In this document: piece after piece, positions 17,844 to 25,707 of the stretch
How the letters are laid out: every line of letters starts with the position of its first letter
How positions within the stretch are numbered: the stretch's first letter is position 1
Source of the DNA: Arthrobacter sp. S39
GTDB lineage: Bacteria; Actinomycetota; Actinomycetes; Actinomycetales; Micrococcaceae
Length of the DNA: 64,000 nucleotides
Direction of reading: 5' to 3'
Assembly (NCBI RefSeq): GCF_004320525.1
Contig: NZ_SIHX01000015.1
Location: 1 to 64,000, forward strand
Translations under genes and position numbers: made by a program
Notes under the pieces: model-generated
What the model saw: the letters and a program-made list of their open reading frames with translations, nothing else
Database searches by the model: none
What the model was told of the DNA's origin: nothing

Positions 17844-19562
17844 TCAGTTGGCGGATGCGGTCGAAGTCGCCCCTGCGGCGCCGGGTGCGGTTGCCCGGCC
17901 AAAGGTGGTTGAGACCTCGGGGCTTGGCTCAAACCCAAGCCGCCAGGCACGGACCCACACCGGGGTTCCTTCCTCCGCCTGGATGGCAGCCGTATACAGG
18001 TTCCAGCGGCGGCCGTCTTTCGGTGGCGCCCCGATGACCTCGTCCAGCGGACCGGTTGGCGGCACGTCAGTGCCCGGCGGGTCAAATGTCCACCCGATAG
18101 ACGCCCCTGCCGTGGAGGATCGGGCCGCAAAACCCTCGGCGGTCAGCGAAACGTCCGGGGCCTCCGTGGGGCGCAGCTTTCCTTCTGGCCGCCACTGTTC
18201 GATCAGTTCACTTTCGGGAAGCAGCCCCAGATCTCCGTAGCGCTCCTGCCAGTCAGCCAGCGCCAAGCGAAGCCGCTGAAGGGCGGCCGCATGATCCGGA
18301 TTGTCGGCCAGGTTGACCGTTTCGTACGGATCGGCAATGACGTCATACAGCTCCTCAGCCGGCCGTCCGGCCGCAACGACCGAACGCTGAAGATCCGTGA
18401 GCAGGTCCGGCTTCAGGCCGCGGCCCAGCTGTCCGGCTTCCCGGGAGGCCAGGGCCCGGAATTCCGCCCACGTTGCGAGCCCGTCCGCGTACTGCAGATG
18501 CTCCATCCCGGAACGGTCCGGGTGGTAATGCCGGATGTAGCGGTAGCGGACGTCCCGCACGGTCCGTGACATGTCCTCGGCCTCGTCCATCCGGTCACGT
18601 CCGGCATAGGCAAACTGGTTCGGCCCGTCGTCGAATCTGCCGTGGCGGTCGAAGAGCGCTGTGCCGTGCATGTGCGCGGGCACAGGCAGTCCACTTGCCG
18701 CCAGCATGGTGGGGGCGAGGTCCATGGTGTGGACGAGTTCTGTACGGACTGTTCCGGGCCGGATCGCGCCGGGCCAGCGGACGATCAGCGGTTCGCGGAG
18801 GCCTGCTTCGTTCGGCCAGCGTTTGGCCCTGGGCATTCCGGGCCCGTGGTCGCTCCAGAACACCACCATCGTGGATTCGGCCAGCCCGTCCTCCTCAAGC
18901 TGCGCCAGGAGCCCGCCCACCCAATGGTCCATCTCGGTGATGAGGTCGCTGTACCGTGCCCAGGCGCGGCGGAACACGGGTGTATCCGGGTGGTACGGCG
19001 GAAGCGGCGCCTTAGCGGGATCGTGCCTGGCTTCCGGCGGGACGTTCCGGGTGGTCTCGGCGAAGGCCTCGTCAGCGTAGTAGATCCGTGACTCGTGGGT
19101 TGCCATGCCATGGAAGGCGGCAAAGAACGGTGTTTCGGGGTCGGGGCGGTTGCGCCAGTGGGCAGTACTGCTGCAGTCATCGAACGTCGTGGGCGGTGTG
19201 GCCACCTGGAAGTCCGTGAACGCGTTGTTGGTGCAGTAGTACCCCGCTTCCCGGAAATATTCGGGCAACAGGCGGACTTCCGGCGGCGGGACCGCCTTGC
19301 TCCGCATATGCATGGTGCCGATCGACGTTGGAAAGCAACCGGTCATGATGGCAGAGCGGGCCGGAGCGCACACCGGCGCCGACGCGAAGGCGTTGTTATA
19401 CCTGGCACCCTCGGCGGCGAGCCGGTCCAGGTTTGGCGTGACGGCGTACTCCGCTCCGGGCCAGATGTCCTTGTAGCACCCGAGGTCAGGATTGATGTCG
19501 TGCGTCGAGATCCATACGATGTTCGGCGGTTTCAACGGCAGTTCCTTGTCTGCTTGAGCCAC
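17844..19562 (-). CDS. Type I sulfatase (formylglycine-dependent)
   Basis: This 572-residue sulfatase has the formylglycine motif Cys65-Ala-Pro-Ala-Arg69 followed by SAIMTG. N-terminal metal-binding residues occur in IVWISTHDINPD and a second set in VFWSDHGPGMPR. It hydrolyses sulfate esters once Cys65 is oxidised to formylglycine, and a formylglycine-generating enzyme is encoded at 32341-33303. There is no signal peptide, so the substrate should be imported first. It sits 9 bp after the TetR gene and 16 bp before gentisate dioxygenase, which points to an aryl sulfate on the same catabolic route. Confidence 0.9.
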   Translation of the reverse strand: MAQADKELPLKPPNIVWISTHDINPDLGCYKDIWPGAEYAVTPNLDRLAAEGARYNNAFASAPVCAPARSAIMTGCFPTSIGTMHMRSKAVPPPEVRLLPEYFREAGYYCTNNAFTDFQVATPPTTFDDCSSTAHWRNRPDPETPFFAAFHGMATHESRIYYADEAFAETTRNVPPEARHDPAKAPLPPYHPDTPVFRRAWARYSDLITEMDHWVGGLLAQLEEDGLAESTMVVFWSDHGPGMPRAKRWPNEAGLREPLIVRWPGAIRPGTVRTELVHTMDLAPTMLAASGLPVPAHMHGTALFDRHGRFDDGPNQFAYAGRDRMDEAEDMSRTVRDVRYRYIRHYHPDRSGMEHLQYADGLATWAEFRALASREAGQLGRGLKPDLLTDLQRSVVAAGRPAEELYDVIADPYETVNLADNPDHAAALQRLRLALADWQERYGDLGLLPESELIEQWRPEGKLRPTEAPDVSLTAEGFAARSSTAGASIGWTFDPPGTDVPPTGPLDEVIGAPPKDGRRWNLYTAAIQAEEGTPVWVRAWRLGFEPSPEVSTTFGRATAPGAAGATSTASAN

Positions 19563-19571
19563 CCGGAACCT

Positions 19572-20201
19572 TTAAGCTTCCGCTGCGGGGGGAACCGGAA
19601 TGCCGGTGCGGGCATAGCTGTTCCAGAAAGCATCCAGGGTGCCTGCCAGGTCGATGTCAGGGTTGATGGCCCACTCCGCCTGCAGACCGTCCGAAAGCGC
19701 CAGGAGCATCCGCGAAATCACGTTCGGGTCTGCGTCCGCGGCGAACGTGCCGGATTTTTGGCGCTTCTCGATGTCCCGGCTGATCCGGCCATGGACCACC
19801 AGGTCGCGTTCACGGAAATAGTCATGGCAGGGGTGCTCGGGGTTCACCGCGGCCGCCTGCAGGCTGACGTACAGCTGGACGAGGCCGGGGACTTCCATGT
19901 TGTGGTGGGCCAGCTGGATGATCAGGGGCAGCTCGGTGACATCCGCGGGGCTGAAGTGCTGCCTGTCAACCTCGTCACGTTTGCGGAGAACCTCCGCCAG
20001 CAGGTTTTCCTTGGTGTCGAAGTGGTGCAGCAGCCCTGCCTGGGTCATGCCGGCCTCGTCGGCGATATCGCGCAGGGAGGTCGCTGTGTATCCCTTGCGC
20101 CCGATCACGTCCAGGGCGGTCTGCAGGATGAGCTCGCGGGCAGCCCGTCCTTTGGCATAGGACCCACGCCTGCGGGCAGGCAACTCCCTACTTGCGGCCA
20201 T
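19572..20201 (-). CDS. TetR/AcrR family transcriptional regulator
   Basis: This 209-residue protein has a TetR-type HTH at about residues 20-66 (ILQTALDVIGRKGYTATSLRDIADEAGMTQ, then LLHHFDTKENLL, in separate short stretches) and an all-helical ligand-binding C-terminal domain. It starts immediately after the GH3 stop codon (TAA-ATG) and is embedded in the catabolic operon, so it probably represses its own operon and responds to a pathway compound. A candidate operator lies in the operon promoter at 27326-27334. Confidence 0.88.
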   Translation of the reverse strand: MAASRELPARRRGSYAKGRAARELILQTALDVIGRKGYTATSLRDIADEAGMTQAGLLHHFDTKENLLAEVLRKRDEVDRQHFSPADVTELPLIIQLAHHNMEVPGLVQLYVSLQAAAVNPEHPCHDYFRERDLVVHGRISRDIEKRQKSGTFAADADPNVISRMLLALSDGLQAEWAINPDIDLAGTLDAFWNSYARTGIPVPPAAEA

Positions 20202-22061
20202 TTACAGCTCCAATCCGAACCCGCACTCGTAGAGCGCGTCTTTTGTGTCCCCGGGGACGTCCGGACGGGACGCTACCACGGCAGCCTCTGACCGGGGGAG
20301 TTGGAACGGCAGCCGGCCTTCGGGTGGCACAGCTCCCGTAAGCGCCTGGAGGACTGCGGTGTCCGACGCACCGTAGACGGCGGCGATGGCTGTGCAGTGC
20401 GGTTCCAGCGGGGCCAGAATTGCGGGGCGGTCCAGATGTGGAACCAGGATCACCGGAATCACAGCAGCCAGTTCCTCAATCCGGCTGATGGTCCCGCTGT
20501 CGAATTCGAGGCTCCCTGCGTGGAAGCTGGATTCCAGCATGTAATGGTCGCGGAGCTCGAACGGGGCCGCAACCCGGGCGATCGCGACGTCGGCGTCCGC
20601 GGGGTCGGCAGCCGCGGTGAAGCCGGCTTCTGCCAGTGCGTCGGCGCTCATCTCCCCAGAGTAGACGCGAAGCCCCGGAGCCAGTGGCAGCAGGGCCGCG
20701 CCGTTGTTTGATGCGTTCTTCAGTATGGTGACGGAGCGGGCCTGGGCCCGCTGGCCGGCCGCTACGTATTCGGGCAGGCCGGTCCGCTGCTCAGCCTGCT
20801 CCTCGTCGACGTAGGGGTTGTCAAAGAGTCCCAGTTCGAATTTGACCTTCAGCAGCCGGCGGGCCGAAATGTCGATGCGCTCCTCCGTGAGCTGTCCTTC
20901 CCGGACCAGCTCAATCACCAGCTCAGGGCATTCCTCGCCGCCGAACTGGTCACAGCCGGCTTCGATGACCTTCAGTACGCGCTCCTTTTCCGAGAGGTGC
21001 TCAACACCCCACGCGCGCGGCGGCAGCTGGCGGCCGTGCAGGCGGGATTCGGTGACGAGGCTCCAGTCGGTGCAGACGACACCGTCGTAGCCCAGTTTTT
21101 CGCGCAGGAGCCCGGTGATGACCTGACGGTTGAAGCCGAACCCGACTTCCTCGACCGGTTCGCCGTCCAGTTCCAGGCCGATGGGCATGCCGTAGTACGG
21201 CATGATGGCCGTGACGCCGTGGGCAATGACGCGTTTGAACGGTTCGAGGTGGTGGTCGAACATCCCGCCGGGGTAGACCTGCTCCCGGCCGTAGGGGAAG
21301 TGCGGATCTTCGCCGTCGCGCTGGGGGCCGCCGCCGGGGAAGTGCTTGGCCATGCAGGCGACGCTGCGGTCGCCCAGGTGCTGGTCTTCGAAACCGTCCA
21401 GGTAGGCGAGGGCCAGGCGGGCCACCAGCTCGTTGTCCTGGCCGAACGTGCTGTATTGCCGTGCCCAGCGCGGTTCGGTGGCCAGGTCGATGGTGGGATG
21501 AAGGGCGGCGCGGATGCCGATGGCGGTGTATTCGGCCCTGGCGATCGCGGCAAACTCACGGACCAGCTGCTCGTCCCGGACCGCGGCGAGGCCCAGCGGT
21601 TCGGGCCAGGCGGAGAAGTACTCCGCGGTAAAGGACGCCCCCCAGTTTTCGATGAACGAGTGGCGGGGGTCGGTGGACAGGGTGACAGGGATGCCATGCG
21701 GGCTTGAGTTCATCGCCAGCCGCTGCAGTTCATTCACCCAGCGCGAAGCGAGCCGCGGCTCGGGCACGAAGTGGAAATTCAGGTGGTTGACGAACTTGTC
21801 GGCGACAACCTCCTGGAGGGTGGCCCGGCCGGCCCGGGACGTCTCGTCGCCCAGGTTCCCGCTCTCGGCGGCACTGACCATGGTGTGGAACATCAGGCCG
21901 GCCTTCTCCTCGAGGGAGAGGCGGCTGAGGAGGTCCTCGACCCTTTCGGCGACGGGCAGGCCCGGGTTTTCGTAGGGGTCCATGATGCCGTTGCCGTTCA
22001 GGTCCCTGAATAACGTGCCGTCCGGAGCGCGCTGGAATTCCGGCGCCGTTTCCACGCTCAT
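20202..22061 (-). CDS. Glycoside hydrolase family 3 (beta-glycosidase)
   Basis: This 619-residue protein is a GH3 exo-glycosidase. The predicted nucleophile is Asp332 in GVVCTDWS, and the substrate-binding KHFPGGG lies at 239-245. The N-terminal barrel and the alpha/beta sandwich domain are both present. It lacks a signal peptide, so it would act on an imported glycoside. It overlaps the upstream ABC ATPase gene as ATGA and abuts the TetR gene. In context it probably removes a beta-linked sugar from an aromatic aglycone; specificity for glucose or xylose cannot be decided here. Confidence 0.88.
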   Translation of the reverse strand: MSVETAPEFQRAPDGTLFRDLNGNGIMDPYENPGLPVAERVEDLLSRLSLEEKAGLMFHTMVSAAESGNLGDETSRAGRATLQEVVADKFVNHLNFHFVPEPRLASRWVNELQRLAMNSSPHGIPVTLSTDPRHSFIENWGASFTAEYFSAWPEPLGLAAVRDEQLVREFAAIARAEYTAIGIRAALHPTIDLATEPRWARQYSTFGQDNELVARLALAYLDGFEDQHLGDRSVACMAKHFPGGGPQRDGEDPHFPYGREQVYPGGMFDHHLEPFKRVIAHGVTAIMPYYGMPIGLELDGEPVEEVGFGFNRQVITGLLREKLGYDGVVCTDWSLVTESRLHGRQLPPRAWGVEHLSEKERVLKVIEAGCDQFGGEECPELVIELVREGQLTEERIDISARRLLKVKFELGLFDNPYVDEEQAEQRTGLPEYVAAGQRAQARSVTILKNASNNGAALLPLAPGLRVYSGEMSADALAEAGFTAAADPADADVAIARVAAPFELRDHYMLESSFHAGSLEFDSGTISRIEELAAVIPVILVPHLDRPAILAPLEPHCTAIAAVYGASDTAVLQALTGAVPPEGRLPFQLPRSEAAVVASRPDVPGDTKDALYECGFGLEL

Positions 22062-22906
22062 GCTGCTTGCCCTGTGGTTGCTGCGACGAGCTGGCGGCGG
22101 GCTTCACGGCGTTCGCGTTGCTGGGCGGGGTTGGGGACTGGGGCGGACATAAAGAGCCTTTGGGTGTAGGGGTGGACTGGCTGGGAAGTGACCTGGGCGG
22201 CGCGGCCCTGTTCGACGATGTGTCCCTTGTAGAGCACGATGACGTTGTGGCTGATGTGGCGGATCACGCTGAGGTCGTGCGAGACGAAGAGGTAGGCGAC
22301 CTTGGTGGCTTCCTGGATTTCGACCAGCAGGTCCAGCACCGTTGCCTGGGTGGTGAGGTCCAGGGCTGAGACGGGTTCGTCGCAGACGATGAGGCGTGGT
22401 TTGACGGCTATGGCGCGGGCTATGGCGATGCGCTGCCGCTGGCCGCCGGAGAACTCGCGGGGCAGCCGGCCGCCGGAGTTGGCCGGGAGACGGACCCGGT
22501 CCAGGAGGCCGCGGACCCGTTCGAGGGCATCCTTCTTGTTTGTGCCCTGGATGGTGAGGGGTTCGGAGAGGATGTCCTCTACGGTCATGGACGGGTTCAG
22601 GGACGTGTAGGGGTCCTGGAAGACCACCTGGATGTCCCGGCTCAGGTTGCGCCGGTCGTGGCGGCCGGCGTGGGTGATGTCTTTCCCGTCGAACCGGATG
22701 TGCCCGGCGGTGGGTTTGACCAGGCCGAGGATGGCCCGGCCGATGGTGGTCTTCCCCGAGCCGGATTCGCCAACGAGGCCGAGTGTTTCGCCCGGCCGGA
22801 TGGCGAAGGAAATCTCCTCCAGGGCCCGGAAGGCCGGCTTGCGGCCGTGTCCGGGGTATTCCACGGCGAGCTGGTCGACTTCCAGGAGCCGGGGTGTGTT
22901 CGTCAT
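22058..22906 (-). CDS. Oligopeptide/dipeptide-type ABC transporter ATPase (OppF/DppF-like)
   Basis: This 282-residue ATPase has Walker A GESGSGKT at 46-53, signature FSGGQRQRIAIARA and Walker B LIVCDEPVSALD. The C-terminal extension (VHPYTQRLFMSAPVPNP) is the hallmark of the Opp/Dpp subfamily. It forms the second nucleotide-binding subunit of the importer encoded at 22910-27255. Gaps are 3 bp upstream and a 4-bp overlap downstream, so it is translationally coupled to GH3. Confidence 0.92.
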   Translation of the reverse strand: MTNTPRLLEVDQLAVEYPGHGRKPAFRALEEISFAIRPGETLGLVGESGSGKTTIGRAILGLVKPTAGHIRFDGKDITHAGRHDRRNLSRDIQVVFQDPYTSLNPSMTVEDILSEPLTIQGTNKKDALERVRGLLDRVRLPANSGGRLPREFSGGQRQRIAIARAIAVKPRLIVCDEPVSALDLTTQATVLDLLVEIQEATKVAYLFVSHDLSVIRHISHNVIVLYKGHIVEQGRAAQVTSQPVHPYTQRLFMSAPVPNPAQQRERREARRQLVAATTGQAA

Positions 22907-22909
22907 GGT

Positions 22910-24706
22910 TTACTCCTTGGCTTTCAGGGGCGACGCGGCGGAATCGTCGTCGTCGAAGGGGTAGGGGCGGGCCGGGCCGTCCTCAAGCATGGAGTCGAGG
23001 AGCTTCTGGGTGTAGGACTGGGACGGTGCAGTGAGGATCTTCTCTACGGTGTCCACTTCCACGAGGCGTCCGGACTGCATCACTGCCACCCGGTCGCAGA
23101 TGTCGGCTACCACACCGAAGTTGTGGGTGACCATGACCACGGCCATGCCCGTTTCGCGCTGCAGGTCCCGGAGCAGGTCAAGCACTTCGGCCTGCACGGT
23201 GACGTCCAGGGCGGTGGTGGGCTCGTCCGCGATGAGGAGGCGGGGGTTGCAGGAGACAGCGCCGGCGATGAGGACCCGCTGGGCCATGCCGCCGGAGACT
23301 TCGTGCGGGTAGGACTTGAAGGTCTTTTCCGGGTCGGCGATCCCCACCCTGGCCAGCAATGCCAGTGCCCGGCTCCTGGCGTCGGCCTTGGAGAGTCCCA
23401 GCCTGGTCCGCATGGGGACGGTGAGCTGGTGCCCGATCCGGAATGCAGGGTCCAGGTTGCTCATTGGTTCCTGCGGGATGTAGGCGATGTCGGTGCCGCG
23501 CAGGGCGGTCCGGTCCTTGGTTCCGAGGGCAGTGAGTTCCTTGCCGTCGAAGAGGATGGAGCCGTCCGAGACGTGCCCGCCCTCGGGCAGCAGGCCCAGG
23601 ACAGCGAAGGCGGTCTGGGTTTTGCCGGAACCGGATTCGCCCACGAGGCCCAGGACTTCGCCGGGCGCGACGTGGAGGCTGACGCCGTGGACCACTTCCT
23701 TTTGACCGGAACCGGTGCCATAGGCGACTTTGAGGTTCTGCACGGACAAGAGCGCATTGGCGGGGTGGGCCGGTGCGGGCGTGGCGGAAGGTTCGACGGC
23801 GGTGCGGGCCGGGAGCCGGACCGCACGTGTGGTGCCGTGGCCGCGGTCCTCCAGGGCATCGCGGAGCGCGTTGCCGACGAGGATGAGGGCCATGGAAACC
23901 AGCCCGATGGCAAGGCTGGGCCAGAGAATCAGCCCTGGGCTCAGCGCGATTTTGCGGAAGCCTTCGTTGAGCATGTTGCCCCAGGAGGGGACAGTGCTGT
24001 CGGTGATACCGAGGAGTTCCAGGCCGGCCTGGACGGAGATGGCGATGCTGGCCACGCGCGCGGCCTGGATGATGACCGGTGCCCGGACCACCGTGAGGAT
24101 GTGGCGGGCGATGATCCTGGCATCGCTGAGGCCCGAGACACGGGCGGCGTCGACGTAGAGTTCATTGCGCACGGCCTGCACCGCCCCGCGGACCACCCGG
24201 AAGAAGGCCGGCGTGAGCAGGATGCCGAAGGTGGCCATCGCGATGTAAACGTTCGGTCCCACGACGGTGGTCACAGCAAGGAGCACGACGATGCCCGGAA
24301 GTGACATGGTCAGGTTATTGAACCAGGACGCCACGCTGTCGAACCAGCCGCCATAGTAGCCGGCCATCAGGCCCGTGGCCACGCCGATGGCCATCGAAAT
24401 GGCCAGGGAGATACCGGAGCCGGCGAGGAGCACCTGCGTGCCCCACATGATGCGGCTGAAGATGTCCCGGCCTGAGCCGTCAGTGCCCAGCAGGTGAGCA
24501 GCGCCGGGCGCGCGGTTCGCTTCGCGCAGGTTCACGCCATTGGGGTCGGGCAGGCCCAGGAAGGGCACCACGACGGCGATCACAATGACGGCCAGGAGCA
24601 CCAGCGTGGAGAGCAGCCCCAGGGGGTTGCGGAGGAACCGCCGGACCAGTCCTGAGCGGGGGACGACGGGTTCGACGTCGGTGGGTACTTCTGTCGCAAG
24701 TGTCAT
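22910..24706 (-). CDS. ABC importer permease-ATPase fusion (DppC-DppD type)
   Basis: This 598-residue protein fuses two subunits usually encoded separately. Residues about 1-300 form a DppC-like permease: an N-terminal helix, LLGTDGSGRDIFSRIMWG, and several membrane helices with the EAA-type loop VYVDAARVSGLSDARI (approximate). Residues about 320-598 form an ATPase with GESGSGKTQ, SGGMAQRVLIA and LLIADEPTTALD. Such fusions recur in actinobacterial Opp-type systems. It overlaps the permease gene upstream by 4 bp. Confidence 0.92.
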   Translation of the reverse strand: MTLATEVPTDVEPVVPRSGLVRRFLRNPLGLLSTLVLLAVIVIAVVVPFLGLPDPNGVNLREANRAPGAAHLLGTDGSGRDIFSRIMWGTQVLLAGSGISLAISMAIGVATGLMAGYYGGWFDSVASWFNNLTMSLPGIVVLLAVTTVVGPNVYIAMATFGILLTPAFFRVVRGAVQAVRNELYVDAARVSGLSDARIIARHILTVVRAPVIIQAARVASIAISVQAGLELLGITDSTVPSWGNMLNEGFRKIALSPGLILWPSLAIGLVSMALILVGNALRDALEDRGHGTTRAVRLPARTAVEPSATPAPAHPANALLSVQNLKVAYGTGSGQKEVVHGVSLHVAPGEVLGLVGESGSGKTQTAFAVLGLLPEGGHVSDGSILFDGKELTALGTKDRTALRGTDIAYIPQEPMSNLDPAFRIGHQLTVPMRTRLGLSKADARSRALALLARVGIADPEKTFKSYPHEVSGGMAQRVLIAGAVSCNPRLLIADEPTTALDVTVQAEVLDLLRDLQRETGMAVVMVTHNFGVVADICDRVAVMQSGRLVEVDTVEKILTAPSQSYTQKLLDSMLEDGPARPYPFDDDDSAASPLKAKE

Positions 24707-25644
24707 GACAGTCGGACTTTCGGGTTGAGCCAGGCGACGAGGATATCGACGACGAGATTGACGGTGACGACGATGAGCATCAGGGCCAGAACCACACCGA
24801 CGATCAGGGGAAGATCGGTGCGGAAGGCTGCCTCGACGGCCAGCGAACCCAGCCCGGGCAGGGCGAACAACACTTCGATGAAGACGGCGCCGCCGAGGAT
24901 GCCCACCACTTGGACTGCCAGGCTGGTCAGGCCGTTCGTGGAGGCGTTGCGCAGCACGGAGGTCAGGATGATCCTGCGCTCAGAGAGCCCGCGGCTGCGA
25001 ACGGTTCGGATGTAATCGTGATGTAGCACGCCAAGGGTGGACGAGCGGACCTGCTGGGCCACACCGGCAACGCCACCGATGGCGAGGGCGATGACCGGCA
25101 GGGTGATGGTCCTGGCCCAGCCGGCCGGTGACTCAGTCAGGGGGATGAAACCCGTGGCGGGGAAGATCTTCTGCTGGATGGCAAAGAAGGTCACCAGGAA
25201 CAGGGCCACAATGTAGGGCGGCAGCGCATCCCCGAGGGTGGCCAGGATCTGCAGCGTACGGTCCACCCAGCCCTTCCGCACTGCGGCGTAAATGCCTACC
25301 GCGAACGCGACGACCCCTGTCAGCAGGGTCACCACCACCACCAGGCTCAGGGTCACCGGGAGCCGGATCAACAATGTGTCCCACACAGACTGGCTGCTGA
25401 AGAAGGAGACGCCCAGGTCTCCGGAGATGGCGTTGGAAAGCCAGTCGAAATACTGGACTATCAGCGGCTGGTCCAGGCCGAGTTCCTGGTTCTTGAGTGC
25501 AACCTGCTCCTCCGTGGCGCTTTCGCCCAGAACATTGCGGGCGACATCACCGATGCCTTGATAAAGAAGCACCCGGGCCAGGAACGACACAACCACGAGC
25601 AGGACCACGGCGGAGAGTAAACGCCGCAGCAGAAAAATAGTCAC
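24703..25644 (-). CDS. ABC importer permease (DppB-like)
   Basis: This 313-residue protein is a DppB/OppB-type permease with about six membrane helices. Family signatures are an N-terminal helix, GDLGVSFFSSQSVWDTL and the cytoplasmic loop HHDYIRTVRSRGLSERRI that contacts the ATPase. It pairs with the permease half of the fusion protein. It is separated from the binding-protein gene by 63 bp that contain a perfect hairpin (25671-25700). Confidence 0.93.
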   Translation of the reverse strand: MTIFLLRRLLSAVVLLVVVSFLARVLLYQGIGDVARNVLGESATEEQVALKNQELGLDQPLIVQYFDWLSNAISGDLGVSFFSSQSVWDTLLIRLPVTLSLVVVVTLLTGVVAFAVGIYAAVRKGWVDRTLQILATLGDALPPYIVALFLVTFFAIQQKIFPATGFIPLTESPAGWARTITLPVIALAIGGVAGVAQQVRSSTLGVLHHDYIRTVRSRGLSERRIILTSVLRNASTNGLTSLAVQVVGILGGAVFIEVLFALPGLGSLAVEAAFRTDLPLIVGVVLALMLIVVTVNLVVDILVAWLNPKVRLS

Positions 25645-25670
25645 TTGGGACTCCTATGTCCGGGATGTCG

Positions 25671-25700
25671 CGTGGGCCGGGGCACCAACCCCGGCCCACG
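25671..25700 (-). terminator. Perfect 12-bp stem-loop between binding-protein and permease genes
   Basis: CGTGGGCCGGGG (25671-25682) pairs perfectly with CCCCGGCCCACG (25689-25700) around a 6-nt loop, 7 bp after the binding-protein stop on the minus strand. No U-tract follows, so full termination is doubtful. Hairpins at this position usually protect the upstream mRNA end or attenuate, giving more binding protein than membrane subunits. Confidence 0.7.
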
Positions 25701-25707
25701 CGGACTG

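Noticed and set aside
17828..18130. N-terminal extension of gentisate dioxygenase
   Set aside because: It would overlap the sulfatase gene by almost 300 bp; the ATG at 17827 has a good ribosome site and gives the usual length.
22658..24304. 548-codon plus-strand frame opposite the ABC transporter genes
   Set aside because: Antisense of two clear ATPases; no motifs of its own.
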